Assembly (NCBI GenBank): GCA_022747635.1
Contig: JAKTNV010000042.1
Location: 2,554,501-2,618,500 of the forward strand
Direction: 5' to 3'
Length of the DNA: 64,000 nt
Source: Hetaerina americana
Taxonomy: Eukaryota; Arthropoda; Insecta; Odonata; Calopterygidae
Below are positions 11,291 through 24,840 of the stretch, piece after piece. Position 1 is the stretch's first letter. Each line of letters begins with the position of its first letter. The notes under the pieces are model-generated. The model saw only the letters and a list, made by a program, of their open reading frames with translations, ran no database searches and was not told the DNA's origin. The position numbers and the translations under genes are program-made.

Positions 11291-13690
11291 TCGCAAAGAA
11301 GGTGATGCATTTCAAAATGGCTTTTTTAATTGATACAAATTATTGCAAAAAATCAAAACTCTCCTTGAAATTGAAATCAGAGGAGAGAACACGCGTAGCC
11401 ATTTCCATTGTCACCAATTAATAATCGACATTAAATTATGAAAATAAAACTTCATCAGTACCTAGCTCAGTTGGTCAAAACCTTATTTGCTAAAGGACCT
11501 TTACCAAAGCATGCCAAATGGCATTCCTTTCCCTCTTCCGGTTATGTACGTAGGAATTAAAAGACACATTTCAGAGAGTTAGCATATAAATCATTAGTTG
11601 GGTGATACTTTTATTTCCTTATATTTTGAGGAACATAAAACAATCTCCGTAAAAAAATTCTTTATAGTGTTTTAACGAATCTGAGGCTCAAAACCCTCTG
11701 AAACTCACTCGACAAGGAAGAATAACCCCCTCTGAAGTCAATGGTTGAATAGATTTCCATCTCAGTTGGAAATAAAATTAAGTAAATATCCAACTATTCG
11801 AATTCATGACTTGGTATGGCAGGATCTAATGGCGAGGCGTATGAAGTAGCTAAAACAATTCCGAGAAAAAAACTGAATTTCTGCAAAGCAATTTAGGAGC
11901 ATAAATAATTACAAAAGAACGGAGCGATGGCTAAGTTTAGAGTTTTAGAATGTAATGTGTGGTTCTTGCCGCCTCATGACTTCTGGATGACAGTATGCTG
12001 AATTCCATTAAATTGCGGGCCAGAAGGTGTTTACCAAAAACAAGATACTAAAACACACTATTTTGATGTTCTCCGGCGGAATTTTTATGTTCTAAACTCT
12101 GGTATCCATTACTTTGTCCTTTGGTTGAAGAATTGAAAGGGATACGGACCAGGACCCATGACAAGCTTTCCTTGATATGCCATCTGAAGTTGTAAAAAAT
12201 AAGTATTCAAATATGCACGAGTATGTAAAATATCTTATTTTTTAGTGGTAAAAGCATTGCGTATAATTTCACATTCTTGATGCATTCTAATACCGAAAGG
12301 TCATTCCTCTTTGAAATCAATAAAAGTAAAGAATCAAGAGGTTATAGAATCTATAGTTATTTGATTATATATCAGCCAAATTTGTGTTTCAAAGATGGGA
12401 CATGTGGACACAATAAAACATTACGTACATTCTCTGAGTGAAAAATCCATTGAAATTACTCTTGTAAAAATAACATTTGCATTATTTATCTTCGATGTTT
12501 TCCTTTCCAAGTTTATTTAACTGTAGGGAAAAAAATTAAGTCCTTTTTAATTCCTCATTTCTAGAACTTAAAAAAATCACTTAGTATGGCTCTCGCAGTA
12601 CAACTGAGCTTTCATTACTAAGTCTTCAAGCCAAGAGAGCACTTTCATGATGAGTGATAAAATTTGACCGCATGAAGGTTACGCATCAACTATGTGAAAA
12701 ATGCGGAGTGAACTCCTCCCAGTCTTTATGGAAATGAGTTTTCTACCATTTGAAATTTAATTCCACCGATGTAAATGCTGTGGGCCACTTTTGCCAAATA
12801 AGAAAGGGAAAGCATTAGAGAAAATTCACGGTCGTAGGCTCCCTTATTTGGGTTCAAAAATTTATATGAAAAATGACGCAGAAATAGTTTTGAAGACACA
12901 AAAATTTTAAGGGCGAGGATTAAATTTTAAAGAAGTAAAGCAGCAAAGGATGTTTATTACAGAGCGCATTTTTAGTAATACCACGCGTGCAATAAGGTAA
13001 CAAAATATCTTGCAAAACACATCAGAAAGTTAGTATTTGCTTCTTTCAAGAAGTAAATATCGTTGTACAATTATTAATTCGTCAAATGGACACTACCGAA
13101 ACGAGACCGTAATGAGCAACTGTGTTCGTTCACATGCTTTTAGTCGGTAGAAAAATTGGAAATATGAGCCGGATAAAATTAGCAGTGAAAATAAGTATTT
13201 TTGAGACATAGGGTCGAAATTCTACTCCACTAAAAGTCTGTATGCGTTTTATTGTTATTATATGTCTAAAAGTTGCATCGTACCCATATTTATGTTCCTC
13301 ATAAATAATAATTTTGTACTTGTTCACCAATTTTTTAAAAATTATTCCGTACATGGGGAGCTACAGTGATACTGCGTCATAATATATTGTTCAGTGCTAA
13401 ATATTTGGGCCGGGAAATTGAGTGTAGATAGTCTTGCAGCGAATCACACAGCAGAGTAAAAATGTTTCCGTAAAAAAAACCTGTTCCTACAGACTAATGT
13501 AAAATATTATTATCGACCATAGAAAAGACTTCACCATACCACCTCTGGATTAGTTAAATTACCCAATACATTCTAAGAACTCTCGATGGTTAAAACAGAA
13601 ACAACAAGAAATACTGGCAACGATCTTTATACATTGCATATCACAATTTCTGTAACAGTGGTTGTGAACTACTTCAATTGTAAAACCGAG
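11291..13690. other. AT-rich spacer without recognised features
   Basis: About 2.4 kb of AT-rich DNA. No open frame shows a family motif, and no transposon ends were recognised. Confidence 0.5.
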
Positions 13691-13699
13691 GTAAACGGC

Positions 13700-14965
13700 T
13701 CAGTATGACCGGGTGCGAGCAGAAAGAGGGTAGGAGGTGGAAGGGTATGGTGGAAGGGGATGGAGGATGGTGCCGTGAGAGGGCAGAGATGGTGGTGTCA
13801 CGGTTCGTTGAGAAGTGAGGGGGCGGGAGACGGTTGTAGCGGGGGGGGGGGTAAATTTCGGGGAAAGGGCTTCCCAAATCTCTTCCCTGATTTAAGGGCT
13901 CCATTCTTCCCACACCCAAATCAAGCTTTCAGCCTCAATCCCCCACTTTCGGGTCGATTCCGTCCATTTTGGCCGGGGAATCGAGTTCTGTAGCTTTGCA
14001 ACCGCCGTGTCATGTCCCACAGCGTCAACATGTACACCCCACCATCATCCCACTTACCCCGTTCACTCTCTCCCTCTATCCCTTGCCAGCTCCGAGAGCC
14101 GCGGGTGGCCGTCATTTGGCTACTTTTGGGGAGTGGTTTAGTTTCGGGTGGTTTGCCGCGCGGAATTATGCCCAATCGAGCAAGCTGCCGCACGGATCCC
14201 TTTGCAGAAGAGGACCGGACTCATTTTCGTGGGTACGACTTCTGACTTGGCCAGGGGGGGGGGCGAGTGAGAGAGGGTGGCTCAGCGGGAGGGTTGAATG
14301 GGGGTGAGAGAGGTCGAAGGGCGAGGGACGAGTTTTGACCCAAAGGCTTGTCATTCTTTATGGAGCCATTCGGAGGAAGTCCCCTTCCACACTACATCTT
14401 CCTCCTTCCACTCGTTTGGAGATGGGCTATCAAGTAGACTTTGAATGAGTCCTCTCCTCTCTCCCCCCGACCGCCTTTCCACCCACCTCGCGCTCCCTCC
14501 GGAGGAGATGAGCGAGAGAGGAATGACGGTTGGAGGAAACCGTGTCGTCAGGTACCGCGCTGTCGCAACACAGCCGTGAGAATTAACCAGCGACCCGTGG
14601 TCTGCTAAAATAAATACCCGAGAGATTATTATCTCCCCCAAACGACTCGCGTTTTTTTCGTGAAAACTTTCCCGTCGGGGGGAATCTCGACTTGAATTTT
14701 TATAATCCAGGTGAATCGTATATTTTGATATCACGAGTTATGTCGGCGACTGTAAAAGTGGCAACGCAAGGGGCGACTCAATTCCGGCCGAACCGGCCAG
14801 ACTGTCTGTCTATCCGTCTGGGCGTCTGGCGTAGGGAGGCAGATGGGCGCCGCTCGGGGGCGTTGGCAACCTCTCTCGCACACTCTTAAGGGCCAGCTCG
14901 TCTCTGAAGAGGCGCTCTCGCCGGATAATGGCCGCAAATTCCTCCGGGGTTTGCACTTACTACCT
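13700..14965. other. Large CpG-rich island with purine/pyrimidine blocks and G-runs
   Basis: The + strand is purine-rich at 13715-13860 and 14255-14335, and pyrimidine-rich at 14030-14100 and 14385-14510. Uninterrupted G-runs occur at 13841-13851 (11 G) and 14254-14263 (10 G). The section 14700-14960 is a balanced, CpG-dense sequence. Many overlapping open frames on both strands (for example 13969-14307 + and 14351-14734 -) have no recognisable domains. A regulatory or promoter island is the most economical reading, without a gene to attach it to. Confidence 0.42.
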
Positions 14966-17900
14966 CTCGCTTGGACGAACCGTTTTTCGTCGGTACAAGG
15001 ACGTTATGCAAAATGCTTTGGAAATTGAAATTCTCTTGACGTAAGTGAATGCGGAAAGCAAACTATTTTCATCAACATCAACGAAAAGCATAAGTAAAGC
15101 ATGATTTATCTCTGAATATTCCGCTTCGGGAAAGCTCATGGCCGAGTTAGCTACTTCGGAAAGTACACGATATAATTTGATGGTAGGCGTGTACGCTGCG
15201 TGATCATTCATATGCTTTCCATAACACGAAATGCGGAATTACAAAATAACAAGTTGTGCAGCGCACTGAATAAGTAAAAATTAAATATATTTTTAAACGA
15301 CCATTTTGAGGCTATTACGCCAATGAAAAACAAGATGAGATTGATTACCAATTTTCTGAGATGTACATTACACGCGTTTTCATATTAGGCCTGTCAATGA
15401 CGAATAAAATAAGATTTCAAGAAAAATTTTATCCGTAAAAGAAAAGATATTGGTAATGAATACACTGCTTCAAAAGCAAAAAATTAAAAAAATAGTTACC
15501 ATCTTTAGGGAATTAACTCTTAATTTCTCTTAACCAACCCTAAACTTCTCGGTAACGTTATAGGTCCCATCTAATAAAATAAGGAAATAAAGCAGTTATT
15601 TGCACTGCCAGTGCAAACGGCTACTTATGCGAGTATCTTCATATAAGTAAATATGTAAATTGAACAAGCATTACGATACTAATTGAAACCCAATTTCATC
15701 ATATAAATTAAAATGAAGCCTCCAAAATATTAGCGACAAAATCACTTGAAGGGTTTTATATACAATCAGTTATTTTTTAATTCTGGTAAACAGTAAATAT
15801 TTGGTATAGAATTAACAAATTTCGAGCTTTCAGAGGATCTGGATTAGGAATTTCCTTTCTTCTTCCTAAATGAAACTAAACTATGATGGATAAGCGAAAT
15901 AGATTTTGACTTTTCATAAATTTATGCCATTTAACTTTTCGCAGAGTTGGGAGAGAGGCAGGAAATTACAAGTAGCTTAATTGTATTCTCCTCCTAGAAG
16001 AAAGGAAAGAGAACGTCTCTCTGGTTTTGTTGTGGGGACGGGCTGCGACCGAGAGAAAGGGTTGGAAATTGGCTTATCATTTCTTTAGGATTGGTGTTTT
16101 CTGTGGCCAGCTAGCTGCTGCTGCAAAAGCTTGTCAGTGGGGCTTGAGGGGGATGGGTACTTTCACCCGAGTGTCTCGGTAGTGACACTTGGTCTGCAAC
16201 CACGGGAGCGGTTGTTTCGAAGTCGACGAGGGTGGCGGGGTCGTGCAAAAGGGATGAAGTCATTATTCAAGCCTGGCGGGCTCTGTCGTGCGGGTCAGAG
16301 TTAAATTATGGAGGACTTTTTAATTGAACTTTCTGGAGTTCGTCTGAGACTGACATCGTACGAAATAAAATTCAAAAAGTTACTGCATACTTATATATAG
16401 TAAATATTCTTACGACCAATAAAAGTCTATACGGCTAATTTCTTCCAAACAATTTATATGGCAATACCTAAAGTTTATAGTGGTTATTCGAAACTCATGC
16501 CTACAAGAAAGTGTTAATCAAAACTCTGCAGCCGAGTGTATCACGCCCTCACGGTTTGTTTTTGAGTTTTTAATGGGGAAAGAACGCGATTAAATATCAA
16601 TTAAAACTAGAATATTTACATTAAATTTAGCTAAGACCAAAAATAAATGCAAATTATTATTCGTGCACGTATGACTGGGAACGAATTGGCCTCTCATCAG
16701 CTTAGGAGTGGCCAAAAACTCTTACGACCTCGTATTACAACTTTAAGTAATTTTGAAATAAAGTGGCCAAATTTATACAAATAACAGATCCACTAATATC
16801 AAACAAATAGATTTTTGTTGACAAAGACTTTTTAATTATTTCTAAATTATAATGTAACCTGCTTTATTTATATCACAAAAGTAACAGCCTCAGTGAGGTT
16901 TCTTCCGAAGAAACTTATTTATGGAGGGGGTTTTGATACTGAAAGATGAAATGAGTATTTATTAATGGAAATAAAAAAAATTGGCATGCCAATGTTGCCT
17001 AAGATTATAAATGTCGGAACTAACTGATAGTCAATAAAGTTTTTTTCAATGAAAAGTATGTGTCAATCTATACAGTTGTAAGTTTGTCCGTGAGTTGCAT
17101 ACCATTTATCATAGTTCATAGTTTATCATAGTTTATTCCCTACAATGGCTTTATGGGTCGTAATCAGCACGGCCGCTCCTCAGGTCATTTATAATAAACG
17201 ATATGCAAAGCACATACGCTCTTGACGACAAACCATCGGGGGCATGTATTCAAGAATTTGTTTATTTGCTGACAGGCGTATTCTAATCCTGAAAAAAATT
17301 GCGCGTTTCATCATGAATAAAAAAACCAAAATATACACTTTCGAACACTGGCCATCGGTGGGAATACTGTTTAAATTTTGGCATAGTACGGAAATTCTTG
17401 GAAGTGGTTTGGGTACGGATTTTTTACCCTAGATTACGGCGCGGAGACCACGAATTTATCGCCAGCCAAAAAATAGGCTCAACACCCGGCGTATCTTCTT
17501 TGGTTGTCCTCCATTCGAAGAGCTGAATTAGCAGGAAATTCCGCGGCGATCTTCTCGGACGCACAAAAAACTCATTCGAAGGGAGGAGGAAAAAACAGAC
17601 CAGAGCTTTCTAAACCGCAAAAGACGAGGCACTCATCGTGAAATAAATCAGAGATGCAGCATTCCTTCAGAAACATCGTAGAATTGATAATATGGTAATA
17701 TCATTGGAAATTGTGGGAAATCAAGCCACCTGAACTCTTGAAAGCGGGAGAAAATGGCTCCAAGATGATCCCGGAAGGCTAAGAATACCCAGTAGCCAAG
17801 AAAACGTACAACTTATTTCAGAAGCTGCCCAAGACGACTGGAACAGAATTTACATCCCCATTAAAGCAAAAGCGTGCAAATAAGTGGTATGATGATCACT

Positions 17901-18689
17901 AAAGTCTGGCTGACTTTTAAGTTTCAATCACGCAACACTCGATCTTGGCCGTAGGCAGTGATAGCTCAAGTCAGCAGATAATATCTCGTTCAATCACATA
18001 AAAGTCTTTCCCCGTAAAACCACACTAAAATATAAGGATTTGAATACTTTTATCATACAAAGATATTAAACCGGTAATTAAGAGGGTTAATGATTAGTCC
18101 AGTCGAAAAATTTTAGCGATATGTAAATTCATAAATTGTAGACAGGCTGATATATCACTGTAAAATTTGATTTGAGTACATTGGTTCCTTTGATACTTCC
18201 ACTGAAAAACTATCCAATTGATATCTACTTATGTAACATTACTATATCTCCCTTACGCGAATATTTTTTCAGAAGCCCTTGAATTTGTGAAACAATTTCT
18301 TATATTAATAAATTAGGCATTTAAAGTTTAAGGATCTTGTTCAATTTATCATATTTATGCAACCAAAATAGAAAACATAAAATTCATTAAATGTTTTCGA
18401 CATCAGCTTCTAAAGTCGGAGCCTTGTCGCAGCAGCCATTGGTCTCTCTCCATTGCCGTTCTTTTCTGTTCATTGTAGGTTCTCACTCTTATATTCGTAA
18501 TACTTTTTGTATCATCTATGCATTTCTTTCTTGGCCTTTCTTTGCCTTTTTCCTATTATTTTCAACTCCATTATGTTTTCCCGTATCAATATTTTCCATT
18601 AAAAATGGTATTTTGGCACGCGACAACGAAAAAACTCCTACTAAAAGCTACCCTGAGCCCATGGTGAAATACAGCAGTTTCACTATCAG
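14966..18689. other. AT-rich stretch with a moderately GC-rich patch
   Basis: Mostly AT-rich. The patch at 16010-16310 is GC-richer, with GAGAG and CpG-containing words, like a weak island. At 17100-17145 the word TTTATCATAGTT recurs as a short imperfect direct repeat. No gene was recognised. Confidence 0.42.
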
Positions 18690-18903
18690 GCCCTTGTGGC
18701 GCAGACCGAGTGGGTCGGTCCTGCAATGGAGTGAAGTTTACTGTATCGGCCGCAGTACTACGATGTGGATGGTAACGGGAAACCACCACATTATTCTCCC
18801 TGGAATATGCAACCTTGCCTTGCATTCTAATGAGAGTAGAATGTAGCAACTGGAGTAAACCAATCCTAGGGTTGAAAGACTGATGGTGACTGACTGATGA
18901 TAC
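18690..18903 (+). repeat. Putative SINE or LINE-tail repeat with TGA-rich tail
   Basis: The segment opens with CTTGTGGCGCAGACCGAGTG, which has an A-box-like TGGCGCAGACCGAGTGG. It carries the phrase GGTAACGGGAAACCACCACA in its middle and ends in a TGA-rich tract (GACTGATGGTGACTGACTGA) at about 18880-18900. The layout, a promoter-like head, compact unique body and short-word tail, is that of a small retroposon. I recall similar phrases in arthropod repeats but cannot name the family. Open frames across it (18391-18846 + and 18586-18948 -) are therefore not taken as genes. Confidence 0.42.
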
Positions 18904-21900
18904 CTGTATTTTCCAGGAAGTTGTTATGTCTGAGAACATACCCAACAAATTAAATTCTCCTTTTCTCCATCCCTTTTATTAAATTCCTTTCGTCTTTAAT
19001 TTCTCTCAATACTTCTACGTTGCTTTTCTTGCCCGTCCATCATGCTCTTGTAATTCTTCTCCAAATCTACATTTCCATTGCTTCCAACCGAGCCTTTTCC
19101 CTCTTTCCCAATGTCCAAGTTTCGCATTAATGTAATATTTTACTCCAAATAAACGTTTTTGGATAGGATTTTTTAATTTCTAATTTACGTTTTAAACGAT
19201 TCTAATTGGTAATAGCAATTAGGTAGCTCAAAAATTGTTCAACAAGATGCTAAAAACCAGATTGAAGTAAATTTTTACGACGCAACTTGACTGCTTTCAC
19301 CTTTTTTTGTTCAAGAAGACCTCATTTCACGTCATTTTTTCTTCGATTCATTCACTTTTATTGTCAAACATCATGGACGGAGATGGCGAAGTTTTATATG
19401 ACTCATAAATGAAATACGTAACGTGACTCCTCCGGTTGCAAGTAGCCTGCCTTTTTCTTTCATACTTTGTGAACACCACTGGAGATAAATATGAACTTCA
19501 TTTTTTTACTAAGGTTAATATTTATGAAAGAAATATGCATAGTAAGACAACAGGATTCTATTTTCATGAAAAAGTAATTATCGGATTGTAACACGAATAA
19601 GTCCATCATTGTTTGAATATAGTTAATTTCCACCTCACCCGAATTAACAATCTATAGAGAAATTGAAATTTAATACCTCAGCATTTGAATCAATTAGTTA
19701 AAAGAGGCAAAGAGATTATCGGAACTCTGAAAAAATGAGATTATTTTCACCCATTGCACTCGCATCCTTATCCAATTTCATCCAATTCTTTTCTCATTTC
19801 TTGTTACACATTGGGCAATTCAATACAGTCAACTACGTACCAAAACATATGATAAGGCCAGTACAATAATTACTCCATTTGTTTTTTATTAATTTTTATT
19901 ATTCCCTTTCATGAACAATTATAAGCTTTGCTTTTCATGACCAAAAATGAGGAGCAATAATGGACGGTAATTTATTGTATTACAAATGTATACTCAATAT
20001 TCTAAAAATCTACTCTTTCTAGAGTTTATTTCTAAATACGTGGGGTTTTAGTAACTTTTTTCATCCATTCAGGAGAATAAACCAACGCCAACGGGATACC
20101 TATGGTAACCACATTCAAAAGTATGAAATAAGCTCTTTAAATACATCCATATTCATATTTTTAGCCAGCCTTTTGTCTTGCTTTTGCTTACCCCGTCACC
20201 CCCTTGCTTACCTCAACTCTCACGTCAATAATTTAATTATTTTATAATTTACGGAAAAAACAAAATGTTGTTTCATGGATGGTGTTGAGTTATTTTACTA
20301 AAAATAGTATATAGTTCTCCCACTCTATTAAAATGGTTTACTGTGGTGGTGCCATTTACAGACGTTGAAAAGAAGACCTAAATGGTCACTTCCAGGCCAA
20401 AATCAACTAGTTCATTTACTACTGATGAAGACGTTGATGATGAAATTTTATGTTAAACTGTTTCATAGTCTCTTAGTCACAGCGCAAACAATAAAATCTA
20501 TCACTATATTCAGACACATCCAGAAAATAGCTCAAATGAGTCCGGGTTATCTGTTGAAACTTTGAAGTCGATTTTTTTCATGAAAATAATACTTTCCTCT
20601 ATATCCACGTATGGAGAAATTTAATATCAAACAATAATTATATAAATAGCTGAATTTCTAACCGGATAAAATGAAGTAAATAATATACAGCAAAGGCTTC
20701 TACTAATTTGCAGAAATATTTACAGATACATGTCGGTAAGAGATGTTGAAAAGCAGCCATTAATTTATGAGATTTATTGATTTAATTTGACACCTAATTG
20801 ATATTAGTAGTATTTTATCCATATACCCCTAGTAATTTTCATATGCACATAGTAATTCATACATATACCCCTAGTGTATTGCTAAAAATTTTCAAATTGA
20901 GTAAAATTATGAAAAATCATTTTCAATTAACAATATTTCATTTGCCTACTTATTTCTTGTAGCGATAAACGAATGTTTTAAGAGTCAATACATTTTACAA
21001 TTTAACCGTTGCGCTGGACATTTATTTGAAACTCTGCCATCCTCTAGTCCATTCTAAGTATATTCCTTATCCCTGATCCAGGGAGTGCGAGTGTTCAGCA
21101 AACCCCCGAAAGTCTATATAATTAAGATGATTTCTATGCAATTGTTTAATCAGAGAAGATTTTTTAGGTACAAATATATGCGGGAAAAACGTCTTCATAG
21201 ACGCAAATTATATTTACATAACAAGAATTATTGGATGTAGATTATTTGAATTCCAGTTGTAAAAAATAATTAAATTGTTATTCTGACTCATAGAGTATTA
21301 TTACCTCTGCTCAATCAGCCGATTCCACTTTCAGCGATCACGCTGGTGGCCTTTTGCGTAGTATCGTTCACTATGATGGATTAAGTAGGGATTCTCGTAT
21401 GAACAAAAAACAAAACCGATTACACTCCAAGGAGAGAGCTCGGACGTCACATACTTCAAGTGTCCCTTCGTGGATGGCATGGTTAATATACCTTAGGGTT
21501 TCTCTACGCGTATACGTATGTTGGAGATAAGTGCTTCACAATGGATCTTTCCCTCTCTCTCTCTCCATACGGCAGATCTTTATGAACCTAATTAACCTTG
21601 TTATTTTATTCAGTAAAGAAGAGTATACAGTGTTCAAATAGCTCTCGCTGATAATTCTCTCGATGCTTCTTACGATCCTACGCGGGTTCCCGAGCAAAGA
21701 AAAAGCCGAACACTAAAAATTACATCACTAATTTGGGCCATATTATTCAACTAGAAAAGGAATTATGTGTATCACAATGGAATATTCTAGTATCATGATT
21801 GGCTCTTACTTTATGATATTAATATTATCTAGGTGATCTGATTAAAAGTATTAGTTCCCAAAAAAATTAACCATTCTAAGGAGAAGAAAGATGCGAAGAC

Positions 21901-23938
21901 TGTCAAGAAAGTAACTTAAGTTTCGGCCTAGTGCGGCGGTGGGAAGTGCTAGAGCCACTATCTTGGTGTTTAAACGTCCCTACATTCAGTACGCCTCCTG
22001 CTGTTGCAATTTGAAGACTGTGATTTTTCTAATTTGCTCACTGAAAACTGTTAAGTGTGAGCTACTGTATTTAAACTACCCCACAATGTAGCCCACTTCT
22101 TAGGTATAGTTCCTCGTGCTCCAAACGCGGCTTTAGGTCAACGTTGACACACCGATATTACATTACTTGTTGCAGATATTACCTGCTATATTTTCGTAAA
22201 CTTGAACAATTGGTTTTGGCTATTGGCAAGAATAAGTAAAAAGACATTAAGCATCGCTGACAATATCAGAGGTTAGAATTGTAATTCGGAATAAGCCAAC
22301 GCTAGGATGTACTTGAAAAGTATTTGCAATATATAATACATGGATAGCAGAACAGGAATAATAAATTATATTTTCCTAGTAACAACCTGCGACTTCTCCT
22401 AAGAAAGATATCCAACAGCCCATTATACTTGAACGGCTCGATTGTTTGAGCGTTCCGCATATGACGAAATCTGTGCCACACGCTTGCCTCGCGCACAACA
22501 GTTATTTCTTGCAAACGCGGTTCCGAAATTAGAAATTCCAGACTATATCTGACAGGCGGGCAGCGAGTTTCGGTCCTTGCAAGTATTTTGCGGTGGGAGT
22601 TCAGCTGACCCCCAACGTCGTCTAAATCGCCACCACCAGATTGATTGGAAAGCTGTGGCCTCCGAAATTAATAAACCGCGCACTTATTGCCTCACTCGGG
22701 AAACATAACCTTAATAAGCATAAATATTTCGTTCAAGCTTCGTGTACCGACTCCACTGCCTTCCTTATTTTTTTTCAGTAGGTCGACGCCTTTTTTTCAT
22801 TTCGATGGCGAGATACCACTGAAATGAAATTTTACCTTGTCTTGTTTGAGTTTACTGACCACAAAACTCCTAAGCCGAAATATAGTTTTAAATTTCAGCT
22901 TAATAGGATCATATATATGAATAAGAATATGTTTCATAACAATCATAAGAATACCATTTCTTGGATATTTCTCGTGGAAACTGGGAGCCGAATTTTTCAC
23001 TTAATTTTTCCGAATATGAAAAAATATGCGTAATATTGCAGTAAAGGTCATGCATTTTTAAAGTGGAGTGATGGTGCATTCTCACCTTTTATTACAAATG
23101 TTAGTTTTGACATATTGAGAAAAATGAACACTTCTGTAATATTACGATGAAGTTTAACTGTTTTCTAAGAATTATTTTCTTCAGAGTTTCTTATGAGTAG
23201 CTAAATATGCATGCTGAATATGAATAGCTAAAGTAAGACTCTTGTAGGTCGTTGAAGTGATAAAAATACTCCTTTTATGAAATCAAAATTTTGCACTAAG
23301 AAGCATTCAAGTGGTAGGAGATACCTTCTGAGTGTAATGAAAACCCAAAAATTAATTTAATTTAACATATTATTGTGCTAATCGGGTATAAGGTGAGAGG
23401 AGAATACCTTTAAGAATCGTTTTGAATGTCACCGTAACCAGAAAATCATGGATAAAGAAGAGTTAAAAACGTGGCAGCAGGAAAATAATGGTGAATTTGG
23501 AGCCGAAGGGAAGATGAAGTAGAGTACGCAGACGCAGAACTACAATAATTACCGCGGAAGTGACATTGCTAAACAATTAAGCACCTGATTGCTTAGTTTT
23601 TAGTAGATTGAAAATTTTATCGGACACATTATTACCTTGTTTCAATCGAATCGTGAATAATTTTTCAAAAATTCAATGAATCATATGTTAATAACCAGGC
23701 ATGCCTATTCTCACAATTACAGCAATGATTTCTCAATAAACCATATTTTACCTTTATTGAAGCTATTCTTCAATTTAATCGATGAATTTGTCAATAAGGA
23801 AATGATAAAAAAATTTAATGAACATTTTTTAATAAGTAGTACATGATAATATCGAATAAATTATTTTGAATAAATCTAAATAGCTATCCGCAAAGTGATG
23901 TAAAACTCAAAACAATGTAATCGGTGCATTTGAATGTA
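18904..23938. other. AT-rich stretch without genes
   Basis: About 5 kb of AT-rich DNA. Small items: the word CATATACCCCTAGT occurs twice (about 20819 and 20865), and a (CT)n tract lies at 21553-21566. A mixed-composition block at 21890-22160 and one at 22400-22700 have no recognisable coding content. Confidence 0.45.
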
Positions 23939-24030
23939 CGATGGTTGTCTGAAAAGTTTCCGACCTAAGAAAGATGCAAGACATTTTTTCTGAAATTTTC
24001 TGAGGTCGGAAACTTTTCAGACCACCCTTG
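23939..24030. mobile_element. 92-bp mariner-type MITE
   Basis: Two 28-bp terminal inverted repeats, 23939-23966 and 24003-24030, match at 25 of 28 positions and share TCTGAAAAGTTTCCGACCT. The ends are flanked by TA on each side (23937-23938 and 24031-24032), the Tc1/mariner target duplication. Only about 36 bp separate the repeats, so there is no room for a transposase. It is a non-autonomous element that a mariner transposase would mobilise in trans. Its ends differ from those of the intact mariner at 56695-58011, so that element is not its likely partner. Confidence 0.78.
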
Positions 24031-24349
24031 TAGGCTCTAAAAAATATTTGGTACTCAAATATTGATTCTTTAAACAAATTGATTTGCTAATAACTGCACT
24101 CTACTTAACTTTGATATTGGTACACGAGGAGAGGAGGAGAAAGATTTCAATAGTCAATAAATCATATTGAGTTATAACCATTAAAGAACTAAAGAAAGAA
24201 AGGGACCCACCGGGAAAGCACGATTTCTATTGAACAATGATCAACTGTGGCATTTAGGTATTTTATAATTGCGATATCATGACTGAAGATGATTACATAC
24301 ATATGCAAAGGAATTGAAAATGTTCCCATTGAGTCGATTACTTTCTTTT

Positions 24350-24840
24350 ATTCTTTCGCCATTGAAGGCTCTGCTGTCATCTCTCATTCGGCCATTGAAG
24401 TTTCCGTCGGCGCACGATGATTACTCTCTCGCCAAGGAGGTCACGGGGCCCCAGGGGTAACATAGAAGTTAACAACATTCACAGCAGTCAACCCTTAAGG
24501 CAATCGATAATCCGTCTACGTACCTGTCTCGAAATTTCTTAATTCTCTAATTAATTACCACCGGCCACCGAGCAGCCGATGGAATAAAAAATACGATAAT
24601 CCGGGCACTTTCCGAGGGTGAACTCACTTTGAGGTTTCGAACACGCCGATGATCGACAGTTTAGAGCAAGGTAAGGGAAGCCATGTGGTCAGAGTGGGTA
24701 TTGCGAGCATTTAAGGGGTTTTATTGGACTCCCGGGGAGCGCAACAGGAGGAGCGGGCGCGTGCTTCGGTTGACTGCTGCCGCTCTTAGCAGATCTCGCG
24801 GCTGCAAGGCGGCCGTGTTAACTCACAAATCTGAGTTTGC
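24350..24840. other. Mixed-composition non-coding block, candidate regulatory DNA
   Basis: This block contrasts with the AT-rich flanks. It combines CpG-rich words with homeodomain-type TAATTA cores (TTCTCTAATTAATTACCACC near 24542-24561) and ATCGATAA. It has no credible open frame. The mixture is typical of developmental enhancers, but motif content alone cannot establish that. Confidence 0.25.

Noticed and set aside
17750..17885. Possible Tc1-type transposase C-terminus (LISEAAQDDWNRI)
   Set aside because: Only one short phrase resembles the family; no catalytic motif, no ends.
20819..20878. Direct repeat CATATACCCCTAGT (two copies)
   Set aside because: Too short and AT-rich to interpret; no element between the copies is recognisable.
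21890..22160. Possible transposon 5' leader
   Set aside because: The sequence felt familiar as a transposon leader, but no coding or terminal-repeat evidence follows.
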